Source: Ruminiclostridium sufflavum DSM 19573
GTDB taxonomy: Bacteria > Bacillota > Clostridia > Acetivibrionales > DSM-1351
NCBI RefSeq assembly: GCF_003208175.1
Contig: NZ_QKMR01000026.1
Location: forward strand, 5,467-65,038
Length of the DNA: 59,572 nucleotides
Direction: 5' to 3'
The notes under the pieces are model-generated. The model was not told where the DNA came from. It worked only from the letters and a program-made list of their open reading frames with translations, and did no database searches. Below, one piece after another: positions 16,966 through 26,119 of the stretch. Each line of letters begins with the position of its first letter. Within the stretch, counting starts at the first letter, position 1. The position numbers and the translations under genes were made by a program.

Positions 16966-18036
16966 TTATAAAAGGCTTTTATATCCGTTACCTCTAAGCT
17001 TTTCAACAACTTTTTTTATATCCTGGGCTTTGTTGCGGGGACAAACCAGAATTACATCCTTTGTACTTACAACTATCAAGTTATCGACGCTCATTGTTAC
17101 AATAAGCTTATCCTCACCGACTATCACAGAATTAAATGTGTCTACGCCAAGGTATTCACCCTTTATTGCATTCCCGTCAGCATCAGAAGCCATCGTTTTT
17201 GATAAGGCATCAATACAGCCTATATCATCCCAATCGAATAAACCCTTTACAACATAAACGTTATTGCATTTTTCAAGAATCCCAGTATCAAAAGAAATAT
17301 TTTGTATTTCATTATATGCTTTTTCAATATAGGTGTTACCATTCTCCTCATTCACATGCTTAATAGCCTCATAAATTTTTATATAGTGTTCGGGCAAATA
17401 TTCGGTTAAGCTTCTTATTATAGAATCCATACTTCCTGCCAAAATTCCGCTGTTCCAAAGATATTCTCCTGTCGAAATAAGTTTTTTTGCTGTTTCCAAG
17501 TCCGGTTTTTCAATAAATCTCAATACTGTTAATACCTTTTCGGCCTCATTTTCATTGTCAATTTGAATATAGCCGTATCCTGTAGCCGGATAGGCCGGTG
17601 CAATCCCTATAATGACCAAATCGTCATTTTTTTCCGCAACAGTAAACGCCAGCTCAATTGCTTCTTTATAAGGCTTATGCTCTTTCACATATCCATCTGC
17701 CGGTATAAAGCACACAATTCCTTCCCCGAACCGTTCTTTTAACAGCAAGGTGGCAAAGGCAATACAAGCTGCTGTATTTTTCTTTTCAGGCTCCAATAAT
17801 AAGTTGGAATAAGGTATAATGTCCTTAACGGTATTCCATGTAATATCAAGAAGCTCCTTATTTGTTACAATAAAACATTTATCAGCGGGAACAATTTCAC
17901 ATATGCGTTGAATTGTTTGTATAAGCATACAATTTCCATCATTAATATTAATAAACTGCTTTGGCTTAACTTCTCTGGAAAGAGGCCATAATCTTGTGCC
18001 AGATCCACCTGCCATTATAACTGCAAACTTATCCAT
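16966..18036 (-). CDS. manC: Mannose-1-phosphate guanylyltransferase
   Basis: The 356-residue nucleotidyltransferase makes GDP-mannose from mannose-1-phosphate and GTP. The pyrophosphorylase signature MAGGSGTRLWPLSR is followed by KPKQFI; FIPADGYVKE and FIEKPDLETA form the rest of the active site, and LWNSGI is typical of the family. The long C-terminal isomerase domain of bifunctional ManC/AlgA is absent, so it is monofunctional. GGAGAGG precedes the ATG. It is the first gene of the minus-strand run and supplies the Gmd/Fcl pair across the locus. Confidence 0.93.
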   Translation of the reverse strand: MDKFAVIMAGGSGTRLWPLSREVKPKQFININDGNCMLIQTIQRICEIVPADKCFIVTNKELLDITWNTVKDIIPYSNLLLEPEKKNTAACIAFATLLLKERFGEGIVCFIPADGYVKEHKPYKEAIELAFTVAEKNDDLVIIGIAPAYPATGYGYIQIDNENEAEKVLTVLRFIEKPDLETAKKLISTGEYLWNSGILAGSMDSIIRSLTEYLPEHYIKIYEAIKHVNEENGNTYIEKAYNEIQNISFDTGILEKCNNVYVVKGLFDWDDIGCIDALSKTMASDADGNAIKGEYLGVDTFNSVIVGEDKLIVTMSVDNLIVVSTKDVILVCPRNKAQDIKKVVEKLRGNGYKSLL

Positions 18037-18285
18037 TCTAACCTCTCCAAATATTATTTTTAATTTATTTTATGTAAATAAGAGGACATAAGTTCATAAA
18101 TTATACACATATTTTATGTTAACCTCGTTAGCAGCCTAAAATTTTTCCCTTTCCCCGTTTTTTAACTATTGAGTAATGCTGCGATACTTGATACTATAAT
18201 TATGTTAAAAAAATCCCTTGAGGATCCGGGAATTACCAGCAAAAAACCTGCAAGCAGCTTTTTCATACCGAAAATGGAGGTTAGC

Positions 18286-19422
18286 ATGAATGATTTAATT
18301 GATAAGCTTATTATATATATAGCCTGTTTTGCCCTGTATATTGTGGATGGAGGCTTCAGCATAAGTGTCCCTCCGGTATTAGTTGCTATAACCGTAAGCG
18401 CCTTATTAAGCTACCATAGCACTGATAAAAAAGCTCTTATCCGCCAAATTAATTCCTGTCGAAAGCTCAATAACAAGCTGCTGAAGCTGGGATTGGCGGG
18501 AGCATACTTCCTCTTATGCCAATGGCAGCCTCCGTTTATAGTATTTCTCCCCCTAATCTGCTATGATATTTTTGCTGAAAAAAATCAGTTTTTTTCTTTG
18601 CTTGCCCTTATACCTGTTATCTCACACCTTGAACAAGGCTTGTTAAATATGCTTGTTATGCTTATTGTACTGCTTATGCTCTCATACATTTTAAAATACC
18701 GCACAAAAAGCTTTACGGATATAAAATCCACCTTTGCCAAATACATTGACAATTCTCAGGAAATTGCTCTTTTACTTAAAAAAAGCAACCGGGATTTAAT
18801 AGAAAAACAGGATTATGAAATAAATGTCGCCATGCTGAATGAGCGTAACAGAATTGCCATGGAAATTCACGACAATGTAGGCCATCTGCTTTCAAGATGC
18901 CTTTTGCAGATTGGTGCAATTATGGCAATAAATAAGGACGAAAATTTTAAAGAAAGCCTCTCATCAGTCAAAGAAACCTTGTCTTCCGCAATGGACAGTA
19001 TCAGAAGCAGCGTGCATAATCTGCATGACGAAGCTATCGACTTATATTCCCAGATAAAAAGCCTTATTACCAATTTTACCTTTTGCAGAATTGACCTCGA
19101 TTATGACTTAAGTGAAAATATAAATATAAAATTGAAGTATTGCTTCATAGCAATAATAAAAGAGGCCTTGTCAAATATTATCAAGCATTCCGACGCCTCG
19201 GAGGTAAATGTGGCATTACGTGAGCATCCGGCACTGTATCAGCTCATTATTCAGGATAATGGCCATAACAGCAGCTATAGTCCTGAAAACGGCATAGGCT
19301 TAATAAATATTTCTGATAGAGTCAGCACCTTTAACGGAAATATTTATATAAATACAGGAAACGGATTCAGGATATTTATTTCAATTCCCAAGACAGCAGG
19401 CAGCTCTTATAACCTCACTTAA
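18286..19422 (+). CDS. NarL-type sensor histidine kinase
   Basis: The 378-residue membrane kinase has about five or six hydrophobic segments in its first ~145 residues, with little extracellular sequence, then a short coiled coil and a HisKA_3 dimerisation motif, ERNRIAMEIHDNVGHLL, with phospho-acceptor H195. A HATPase domain follows (IIKEALSNIIKHSDAS as N box, QDNG and ENGIGLINI as G boxes). The start is ATG 18286 behind TGGAGGTTAG; the open frame to 18169 has no ribosome site at its start. A LuxR-type response regulator follows after 54 nt. The layout (membrane-embedded sensor, no large outside domain) recalls kinases sensing membrane or peptide signals. Confidence 0.9.
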   Translation: MNDLIDKLIIYIACFALYIVDGGFSISVPPVLVAITVSALLSYHSTDKKALIRQINSCRKLNNKLLKLGLAGAYFLLCQWQPPFIVFLPLICYDIFAEKNQFFSLLALIPVISHLEQGLLNMLVMLIVLLMLSYILKYRTKSFTDIKSTFAKYIDNSQEIALLLKKSNRDLIEKQDYEINVAMLNERNRIAMEIHDNVGHLLSRCLLQIGAIMAINKDENFKESLSSVKETLSSAMDSIRSSVHNLHDEAIDLYSQIKSLITNFTFCRIDLDYDLSENINIKLKYCFIAIIKEALSNIIKHSDASEVNVALREHPALYQLIIQDNGHNSSYSPENGIGLINISDRVSTFNGNIYINTGNGFRIFISIPKTAGSSYNLT

Positions 19423-19476
19423 TTATGTTATTCGGAACTGCAGGAATAAAACAAGGAAACCTATGGAGGTCAGCAA

Positions 19477-20097
19477 ATGAATATATTAGTAATTGATGAT
19501 GATAAGCTTGTATGTGCTTCTCTAAAGACTATACTGGAGACAGATCCGGATATATCCGTAACAGCCACGGGAAACAACGGCAAGCAGGCAATCGAACTGT
19601 TTGAAAAGCTTCAGCCCGACATCCTGCTTATGGATATACGGATGGAAATCATGACAGGCCTTGATGCCGGAGAATTTCTGATAAAAAAGTATCCAAATGC
19701 ACGGATATTGTTTCTGACTACCTTTTCAGATGATGAATATATAATTAAGGCTCTTCGTATCGGTGCCAAGGGCTACCTTCTGAAGCAGAACTTTGAAAGC
19801 ATCGTTCCTGCCATAAAAGCAGTTAATACAGGTCAAAGCGTTTTTGGCGATGAGATAATCACAAAACTTCCAAATCTTATTCAGGACGAAGGCCGAACGT
19901 CCTTTTCCAACTTTGGCCTGACTGAAAAAGAAACCGAGCTATTAATCCAGATTTCAAATGGCCTCAGCAATAAAGAAATTTCTGAAGTTTTATATTTGAG
20001 TGAAGGCACTGTAAGAAATTATATAAGCATTATGCTTGAAAAATTACAGCTTCGTGACCGCACACAGCTCGCAGTTTTCTACTACAAAAACAAATAG
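19477..20097 (+). CDS. NarL/LuxR-family response regulator
   Basis: The 206-residue protein has an N-terminal receiver domain (IDDD acidic pocket, phospho-acceptor D53 in LLMDIRM, switch Thr in LFLTTFSDD, Lys in GYLLKQN). The C-terminal LuxR-type helix-turn-helix is GLTEKETELLIQISNG through NKEISEVLYLSEGTVRNYIS. GGAGGT precedes the ATG. It is the cognate partner of the kinase just upstream. Its targets are not evident; no operator repeat was found near either gene. Confidence 0.93.
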   Translation: MNILVIDDDKLVCASLKTILETDPDISVTATGNNGKQAIELFEKLQPDILLMDIRMEIMTGLDAGEFLIKKYPNARILFLTTFSDDEYIIKALRIGAKGYLLKQNFESIVPAIKAVNTGQSVFGDEIITKLPNLIQDEGRTSFSNFGLTEKETELLIQISNGLSNKEISEVLYLSEGTVRNYISIMLEKLQLRDRTQLAVFYYKNK

Positions 20098-20163
20098 GAA
20101 GCAACAAAAGGTATAAAAGCTTTATAAAACTGTAAAATACAAGCAAGCAGCTTTTTTAAGGCA

Positions 20164-20192
20164 TTGAAAAAATATCGCATATATGATAATCT
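20164..20192 (+). promoter_or_regulatory. Probable promoter of leuS T-box transcript
   Basis: TTGAAA (20164-20169) is followed after 17 nt by TAATCT, within TATGATAATCT. It lies ~40 nt before the T-box leader. Confidence 0.4.
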
Positions 20193-20231
20193 AAAATAGA
20201 TTTATTAGTTATGTTTAAATATAGAATATAA

Positions 20232-20482
20232 AGCTAAGAAACGGATTAGTAAAAGGATTTTGTACCTGATGAAATACCATGAAGCATGTCATGGTTTTTT
20301 CTTACAGAGAGCTGTAGTTTTGGTGAAAATACAGCAGGCTGCAGCCTTTGAACTCGCCGTGGAGCCGCTGGCAAAAATCAGCCGCATATCCTGCGTTAAC
20401 GGGCAAAAGTGAGCTTTTTAGCTAACAAGAGTGGTACCGCGGACTATCCCGTCTCTTTTTTAGGAGGCGGGTTTTTATAATT
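20232..20482 (+). promoter_or_regulatory. T-box riboswitch, tRNA-Leu sensing
   Basis: The leader contains the conserved T-box sequence AAGAGTGGTACCGCGG (20427-20442) and ends in a CCCGTCTC/GGAGGCGGG terminator with T run (20455-20476). Upstream is a long stem I region. GAACTC within it would present a CUC leucine specifier, matching the downstream leucyl-tRNA synthetase. Uncharged tRNA-Leu should stabilise the antiterminator and switch leuS on. Confidence 0.9.
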
Positions 20483-20525
20483 TTTAATTACTACCGGATA
20501 TAATTATTTTAAAGGAGTTGATTAA

Positions 20526-22970
20526 ATGCCATACTCAGCAGATATAGATAGAAAGTGGCAAAAGAAGTGGACAGATACTGAAATTTATAAATTTAATCCT
20601 GAGAACATTGACAAAAAGCTTTACTGCCTTGAGATGTTTTCATACCCATCCGGTGCAAATCTGCACGTTGGTCACTGGTACAATTACAGCCTTACCGATT
20701 CATGGGCAAGAATGAAAAGAATGCAGGGTTTTGAAGTCTTTCATCCAATGGGGTTTGATGCCTTCGGATTACCGGCTGAAAACTACGCGATAAAAACAGG
20801 TATCCATCCGGAAGACTCAACACTCAAAAACATTGCTACAATGGAAAGCCAGCTAAAGGAATTAGGAGCGACCTTTGACTGGGATTATGAGATAAAAACC
20901 TGTATGCCCGACTACTATAAATGGACACAGTGGCTTTTCCTTAAATTGTATAATGCAGGCCTTGCTTACAGAAAAAATGCGCCGGTAAACTGGTGTCCCA
21001 AATGCAACACTGTCCTTGCAAATGAACAGGTTATCAACGGCACCTGTGAAAGATGTGAAAGCGAAGTAACCAAACGTGACCTCACTCAATGGTTCTTCAA
21101 AATCACAGCATATGCTCAGGAGCTCATAGACAAGCTGGAAACCCTTGACTGGCCTGAAAAGACCAAAAAGATTCAGACAAACTGGATCGGACGCTCGGAG
21201 GGTGCCGAAATCGAATTCAGTGTAGCTGACCGGGATATCAGCTTCAAGGTATTTACTACCAGAGCCGATACTCTCTACGGTGTGACATATGTTGTTCTGG
21301 CTCCGGAGAATCCGATTGTTGAAAAAATTACTGCAGCTGAGAACAGAGAAGCAGTTGAAGCCTACATTGCCGAAACAAATAAGCAATCTGATATCGAAAG
21401 GCTTTCAACCACAAAAGAAAAAACCGGTGCCTTTACAGGCGCTTATGCTGTTCATCCGATAACAGGCGAAAGCGTTCCGATATGGATTGCCGATTATGTT
21501 TTAGCCAGCTATGGTACCGGCTGTGTAATGGCCGTCCCCGCTCACGATGAGAGAGACTTTGACTTTGCCACAAAGTACAAGCTTCCTATAAAGCGTGTAA
21601 TTAAAAGTGCCGATGGGACTGATGACACCTTACCGTTCTGCGACTACGGCGTACTTGTAAACAGTGCCGAATTTGACGGCGTTGCAACTAATAATGCCAA
21701 ACTTGATATTGTGAAAAAGCTTGAGTCAGATAAAAAAGGCAGCTTAAAAATAAATTACCGGTTGAGGGATTGGCTGGTATCCAGACAAAGATACTGGGGT
21801 GCTCCAATTCCTGTTGTTTACTGTGAGCACTGCGGCGAGGTTGCTGTTCCTGAAGAAAATTTGCCGGTTCTGCTTCCCTATAATGTTGAATTCAAGCCGG
21901 ATGGCGAATCTCCCCTTAAGAAATGCGAGGAGTTTATGAATGCGGTTTGTCCAAAGTGCGGCGGCCCGGCAAGAAGAGATCCTGATACATTAGATACCTT
22001 TGTTTGCTCCTCCTGGTATTACCTAAGATATCCGGACAGCAAAAACAGTGACAAGGCTTTCGACACAGAATGGATTAATAAAGTTCTTCCCGTTGACAAA
22101 TATGTCGGCGGAGCCGAGCACGCAGCAATGCACTTGCTTTATGCACGTTTCATAACGAAAGCCTTGCGCGACCTAGGGTTTTTAAGCTTTGACGAACCAT
22201 TTCTTTCACTGGTGCATCAAGGCACAATCCTTGGCTCCGACGGCAACAAAATGAGCAAATCAAAGGGCAATACCATTTCACCGGACGAATATGTACGCAA
22301 ATACGGTTCTGATATATTCAGGATGTATCTTGGCTTTGGTTTTAATTATGTTGACGGCGGCCCTTGGAGTGATGACGGGCTCAAGGCAATTTCAAGATTT
22401 GCAGGCAGAATAGAGAGATTGCTTGAAAGTCTTTCAGAGCAGAAATCTAAAACAGCCCGGACAGATATGGATAAAGATGACAAGGAGCTGAACTATGCCC
22501 GTCACTTTGCAATAAAGAACGTGACACAGGATACCGAGAGATTCCAGTTCAATACTTCCATATCCCGCTGTATGGAGCTTGTAAATGCTTTGTATAAATA
22601 TGATGCCGAGGCCAAGGTTAAAAACATCAAGCTGTTTGAAGATACTATAGCTGACCTTGTCAAGTTAGTTTCTCCTTTCGCACCTCACTTTGCCGAAGAA
22701 CAATGGGAGCAGCTGGGGTATGAATATTCCATATTCAATCATCCCTGGCCGGTATCTGATGAAAAAGCACTAGCCCGTGATACCGTTGAAATTGCGGTAC
22801 AAATAAACGGAACCATCAGGGGTAAAATAGATATATCCGCCAATGCCCAAAACAGTGAAGCTGAAGCTGCCGCACTGGCTGATGATAAAATTCAGCAATT
22901 TCTGGAGGGAAAAGAAATTAAAAAGGTCATCGTTGTTAAAGGTCGGCTGGTTAACATTGTCGCAAAATAG
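20526..22970 (+). CDS. leuS: Leucyl-tRNA synthetase
   Basis: The 814-residue class I synthetase charges tRNA-Leu. HVGH at residues 47-50 is the HIGH motif and KMSKS at ~575-579 the second class I signature. A zinc-binding knuckle ([12 protein letters not shown]...CERC), a CP1 editing domain in the middle ([25 protein letters not shown]) and a C-terminal anticodon-binding region are all present. Length is typical of bacterial LeuRS. AAAGGAG precedes the ATG. A T-box controls it. Confidence 0.98.
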   Translation: MPYSADIDRKWQKKWTDTEIYKFNPENIDKKLYCLEMFSYPSGANLHVGHWYNYSLTDSWARMKRMQGFEVFHPMGFDAFGLPAENYAIKTGIHPEDSTLKNIATMESQLKELGATFDWDYEIKTCMPDYYKWTQWLFLKLYNAGLAYRKNAPVNWCPKCNTVLANEQVINGTCERCESEVTKRDLTQWFFKITAYAQELIDKLETLDWPEKTKKIQTNWIGRSEGAEIEFSVADRDISFKVFTTRADTLYGVTYVVLAPENPIVEKITAAENREAVEAYIAETNKQSDIERLSTTKEKTGAFTGAYAVHPITGESVPIWIADYVLASYGTGCVMAVPAHDERDFDFATKYKLPIKRVIKSADGTDDTLPFCDYGVLVNSAEFDGVATNNAKLDIVKKLESDKKGSLKINYRLRDWLVSRQRYWGAPIPVVYCEHCGEVAVPEENLPVLLPYNVEFKPDGESPLKKCEEFMNAVCPKCGGPARRDPDTLDTFVCSSWYYLRYPDSKNSDKAFDTEWINKVLPVDKYVGGAEHAAMHLLYARFITKALRDLGFLSFDEPFLSLVHQGTILGSDGNKMSKSKGNTISPDEYVRKYGSDIFRMYLGFGFNYVDGGPWSDDGLKAISRFAGRIERLLESLSEQKSKTARTDMDKDDKELNYARHFAIKNVTQDTERFQFNTSISRCMELVNALYKYDAEAKVKNIKLFEDTIADLVKLVSPFAPHFAEEQWEQLGYEYSIFNHPWPVSDEKALARDTVEIAVQINGTIRGKIDISANAQNSEAEAAALADDKIQQFLEGKEIKKVIVVKGRLVNIVAK

Positions 22971-22981
22971 CTTAATGCTTC

Positions 22982-23035
22982 AGCCTGAAAACGGAAAGAT
23001 ACCAGTTTTGTTTTCTATCCGTTTTCAGGCTTTTT
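22982..23035 (+). terminator. leuS terminator
   Basis: A perfect 14-bp stem (AGCCTGAAAACGGA and its complement at 23018-23031) is followed by a T run, 12 nt after the leuS stop. Confidence 0.9.
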
Positions 23036-23119
23036 AATGCCAAAATACTTCATATAAATAATAAATTTTTTCATAACCCCCAAGAATATATAATATAGTT
23101 GCATATTATATATTTTATC

Positions 23120-23163
23120 ATCCTTAATTGGAATATTCAGTTTAATATGATAAAATTAAGGAT
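23120..23163 (+). promoter_or_regulatory. agrB promoter inside a 10-bp inverted repeat
   Basis: TTGGAA (23128-23133), a 17-nt spacer and TAAAAT (23151-23156) form a sigma-A type promoter. A perfect inverted repeat, ATCCTTAATT at 23120-23129 and AATTAAGGAT at 23154-23163, has arms that overlap its -35 and -10 boxes, as expected of an operator. The regulator is unknown. Confidence 0.5.
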
Positions 23164-23188
23164 ATTATAGAGATTGGGGGGATATTTT

Positions 23189-23764
23189 TTGGAAATAACA
23201 TTTTACAGAACTCTTGCAAATAAATTAGCAGATGCGGTTATACAAAATCAAGAATATTCAGAAGCAGAAGAAAAACGAATCCGTTATGGCTTGGTATGTA
23301 TTTTTTCCGATTTGTACAAATTTATTTTAACATTAGTAGTTTTTTCATGCTTTTTACTGACAAAAGAATGTCTCATCTCCTTTATACCAATTTTGCTGCT
23401 TCGTCCATTCTTGGCCGGTTACCATGCTAAGAGTGAGCTTATGTGTATATTTATGTCTTTTGCAACCTTGGCAATAAGCATACTAGTTGGAAATATGAAT
23501 ATCATACCACCTATGTTTCAAGTTCTGGCAATACTTATCCTGCCTGTAACCGGTATATTAATCGCACCTGTGAGAACCCAAAAGGTTCAGGAAAATATTA
23601 AAAAAATAATTGAAAGCAAAATATTAACAGCTGTTTTAACGATTTTATTATTAATATTTGATAATTATTTTTTAGCTAATCAAATCATTTTTCTATCAGT
23701 AAGCATAATTTATATACTCGCTTTGTACCAGCTAGCAAAAAATTTTATAACAAATAATGCTTAA
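23189..23764 (+). CDS. agrB: AgrB-type autoinducer peptide processing protease
   Basis: The 191-residue integral membrane cysteine endopeptidase removes the C-terminal tail of AgrD and cyclises the peptide. The catalytic pair H79 and C86 sits in GYHAKSELMC, with the same His-x6-Cys spacing as staphylococcal AgrB. Several hydrophobic helices follow. The start is TTG 23189, 6 nt after GGGGGGAT; the apparent upstream start TTG 23174 overlaps that site. Two peptide precursors lie downstream, each with its own promoter, so one AgrB probably serves both. Confidence 0.9.
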   Translation: MEITFYRTLANKLADAVIQNQEYSEAEEKRIRYGLVCIFSDLYKFILTLVVFSCFLLTKECLISFIPILLLRPFLAGYHAKSELMCIFMSFATLAISILVGNMNIIPPMFQVLAILILPVTGILIAPVRTQKVQENIKKIIESKILTAVLTILLLIFDNYFLANQIIFLSVSIIYILALYQLAKNFITNNA

Positions 23765-23853
23765 GCAGCAAAAAGCTGCAAGCAGCTATTAATAATCGTT
23801 TATATCATTTTGTGTAAATTTATGGAAAAATTGTGAACTATTCAAGATATCTA

Positions 23854-23882
23854 TTGACATTTTGTGTAATATAAGGCATTAT
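23854..23882 (+). promoter_or_regulatory. Promoter of first agrD
   Basis: TTGACA, a 17-nt spacer and CATTAT. The spacer contains TGTAATAT at the same position as in the second agrD promoter, so the two promoters look homologous. Confidence 0.5.
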
Positions 23883-23918
23883 AAGGCTTGCCAATAAGTT
23901 TTAGAAAGGTGGATTAAA

Positions 23919-24026
23919 TTGAAAAAACATTTATTTAAGTTAATTGGTTTGTGTTCCGTATTAACAGCAGGACTGGTTGCTAGTGCTAGCAAACTTTTCT
24001 TTTTCTACCAGCCTGAAGAAATATAG
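23919..24026 (+). CDS. agrD: AgrD-like cyclic peptide precursor 1 (serine type)
   Basis: This 35-residue TTG-initiated gene stands behind AAAGGTGG. The N-terminal amphipathic/hydrophobic leader MKKHLFKLIGLCSVLTAG is typical of AgrD membrane anchors. The C-terminal part reads SASKLFFFYQPEEI, with the aromatic stretch and the PEE recognition tail of clostridial AgrD. The usual ring cysteine is absent here, since the only Cys is in the leader; Ser before KLFFF is the likely ring residue, predicting a lactone rather than a thiolactone. The exact ring size cannot be settled by eye. Strong terminator immediately downstream, so expression is independent of agrB and of the second agrD. Confidence 0.8.
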   Translation: MKKHLFKLIGLCSVLTAGLVASASKLFFFYQPEEI

Positions 24027-24036
24027 GCTATTAACT

Positions 24037-24088
24037 AGTTAACTACTCAAAGCCCCATAAATATGGGGCTTTGAGTAGTTAACTTTTC
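24037..24088 (+). terminator. Terminator after first agrD
   Basis: A perfect 22-bp stem (24037-24058 with 24063-24084) around a 4-nt loop is followed by TTTT. It is one of the strongest hairpins in the window. Confidence 0.92.
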
Positions 24089-24387
24089 CATTATGCTTAA
24101 CACTTCTTTTAAATAATATATACTGCCATAAGCCTTTAATTATCCTCTGCATAAATATTGTTCATAAAAGGTTCATATAGAATGTTATTCTTACTTACAC
24201 TTAATTTATAAATACTATCCTTTTAGTAATACTCTTTTTTTTGACAAAGTCCCTTCAATATTTCGATATTATTTTTTATAAATCAAAATCCAAAGTACGC
24301 GCAACTTCTTATACCGATATTATCCTACATAATTTCTGCAAAAACGCAAGTTCCCATTATGAAATTTGCTATTATTTGCAAAAATTA
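24089..24387. other. AT-rich spacer between the two agrD genes
   Basis: About 300 bases with no gene, no ribosome site and no clear repeat. The first agrD terminator stands before it and the second agrD promoter follows. Confidence 0.4.
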
Positions 24388-24416
24388 TTGACTTTTAATG
24401 TAATATTTGAGATTAT
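24388..24416 (+). promoter_or_regulatory. Promoter of second agrD
   Basis: TTGACT, a 17-nt spacer with TGTAATAT, and GATTAT. It closely parallels the promoter at 23854-23882. Confidence 0.5.
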
Positions 24417-24452
24417 TATGTTATAATTCTAAATTGTAAAGGAGGAATTCTG

Positions 24453-24557
24453 TTGAAAAAAATACTATTTAAATCAATCGGGATGTGTTCCTTACTAATT
24501 ACTGAAAGAGATATTCGTTGTTTAAAGCTTTGGCTTTTTTATGAACCTAAACCTTAA
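24453..24557 (+). CDS. agrD: AgrD-like cyclic peptide precursor 2 (cysteine type)
   Basis: This 34-residue TTG-initiated gene stands behind AAAGGAGG. The leader MKKILFKSIGMCSLL matches the first precursor at most positions. The peptide region is RCLKLWLFYEPKP: a cysteine followed by hydrophobic/aromatic residues and Y-E-P, the AgrD thiolactone pattern. The first precursor has alanine at the aligned position and serine one residue later, so the two signals should differ in both ring chemistry and sequence. The leader is shorter than in precursor 1 and lacks its Ala/Gly-rich stretch, having charged TERDIR instead. Its own promoter and terminator flank it. Confidence 0.82.
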   Translation: MKKILFKSIGMCSLLITERDIRCLKLWLFYEPKP

Positions 24558-24576
24558 TTTTTTTCCATAACTACTT

Positions 24577-24630
24577 GAAAAAGGCCTTAAATACATGTAC
24601 AGTAATATTATAGTATTTATGGCTTTTTTT
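24577..24630 (+). terminator. Terminator or attenuator between second agrD and agrC
   Basis: Arms AAAAAGGCCTTAAATAC and GTATTTATGGCTTTTTTT pair with one mismatch and end in a T run, 31 nt before the kinase start. Read-through past it would be needed for agrC expression unless a separate promoter exists. Confidence 0.75.
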
Positions 24631-24660
24631 ATGCCATAAAATTTTAGGAGGAGTTTTTGA

Positions 24661-26007
24661 GTGTACGAGGTTAGTGAAATTTTATTTACTGCATTAGAAG
24701 GATTGATATTCATTGTAGCATTCGTATCACTTTCAGATTGCAGAGATTATATATTAAAACATTATAGAAAAGTAATTTTTTTTGTAGTTTTTTATACTAT
24801 ATACACGTATTTAATGAGTATTATATTTCCAAAAGGCCTTCAGACTATACCTATTGCAATACTCACAATAATTATTCTGAATTTCATGTTCAACAGTTCA
24901 TTAGTAAAAACCTTAATCAAATACTTTTTATATCTTATGGCAATGTCATTAGTTGAACTGTTTTTAGTTGTTTTTGGTGTTATTGTTTTAAAATTGCCTG
25001 CTATATTTATAATAAATAATGACAACGCCGTATTCATATGTAGTATTATTGCAAAACTAGTTGAAGCAATAGCTGCTTTGGTTTTATATAAGAGTAATTT
25101 AAGCATTAATTTCTTTATTGACAAAGAATCCAGTAATTCGAGATTCAGACAAATACTTATACTCATTTCATCAGTTTTATTTCTATTAGTATGTTTGAAT
25201 ATCTATATAACAAGCAATCCTGATAAGCTTCTCGCATTTAATACTTTTTCATTTATAGTCTATGCAGTATTAATAATAGCTGTTGTTTTTGTATTTCGTG
25301 AAGTTTCCAGGCTCGAGCTTTTAGAATTTGCCAGCGAGCTGGAAAAGGAAAATATTAAGCAGCTTATAGAGTTCAATGAAATGGTAGCCAAGGAACGGCA
25401 CGAGTATAAAAATCACCTGAATACCATATATGGGTTATGTACTTTAAATAAGCCTGATTTAAATGAAAAAATTAAATTATATATAAACAGCTATGCAAAC
25501 AACAATGATACACGAAATATAGCAATAGATTCCGGAAATGATTATGTTGATGCAATAATTAATGTAAAATACAATAATGCAATAAGAAAGGGAATAAACT
25601 TAATCGTAGACTTCGATGCACCCTTGTCTTCCGCAAAAATTGCCGAAGATGTTGCCGTCACAATCATCTCAAATATAATAGAAAATGCCTTTGAATCCAT
25701 TGTGACAATTGATAAAGAAAAAAAATACATCAGCATTCAAACTTATATTGACAAAAATAATTACTTCATTTCCATATCAAATAATGGGCCTATGATTAGT
25801 GAATCTGATAAAAAGAAAATATTCAACGCAGGCTTTTCAACAAAGGATAACTCTACGAAAAAAAGAGGCTTTGGCCTTAGCATTGTGCTTGCAGAGATAG
25901 AACGCTTCGGCGGAAGCATTACTATAAACAGCAACGATGAAGTAACAGAATTTCTGGTTTCCCTCAAGGTCAATTCCCAGCAGTCCATTTCTCAAGTGGC
26001 ATTGTAG
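24661..26007 (+). CDS. AgrC-like receptor histidine kinase
   Basis: The 448-residue protein starts at GTG 24661 behind AGGAGGAG. Six or so hydrophobic helices fill the first ~220 residues, as in peptide-sensing AgrC receptors. The dimerisation/phospho-acceptor motif is RHEYKNHLNTIYGL with H247, the AgrC/HPK10 form. A HATPase domain follows (NIIENAFESI, ISNNGPMI, GFSTKDNSTKKRGFGLSI). It is the natural receptor for one or both AgrD-derived peptides. No AgrA/LytTR response regulator is in the window, so its output partner lies elsewhere or is atypical. The downstream gene is an unrelated helicase. Confidence 0.87.
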   Translation: MYEVSEILFTALEGLIFIVAFVSLSDCRDYILKHYRKVIFFVVFYTIYTYLMSIIFPKGLQTIPIAILTIIILNFMFNSSLVKTLIKYFLYLMAMSLVELFLVVFGVIVLKLPAIFIINNDNAVFICSIIAKLVEAIAALVLYKSNLSINFFIDKESSNSRFRQILILISSVLFLLVCLNIYITSNPDKLLAFNTFSFIVYAVLIIAVVFVFREVSRLELLEFASELEKENIKQLIEFNEMVAKERHEYKNHLNTIYGLCTLNKPDLNEKIKLYINSYANNNDTRNIAIDSGNDYVDAIINVKYNNAIRKGINLIVDFDAPLSSAKIAEDVAVTIISNIIENAFESIVTIDKEKKYISIQTYIDKNNYFISISNNGPMISESDKKKIFNAGFSTKDNSTKKRGFGLSIVLAEIERFGGSITINSNDEVTEFLVSLKVNSQQSISQVAL

Positions 26008-26119
26008 AACTATTATATAAATAAATATCTACACTTTACTTTGGAAATTGGTTATAATAAAGAGATAGTCAAAAAGATTATAAATAAAGTATCTTAATTA
26101 TAATAATCAGGAGCAGCTG

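Noticed and set aside
20862-21386. 174-codon minus-strand ORF within leuS
   Set aside because: Lies wholly inside a conserved synthetase gene and has no motif.
24241-24426. 61-codon ORF between the agrD genes
   Set aside because: No ribosome site; overlaps the second agrD promoter.
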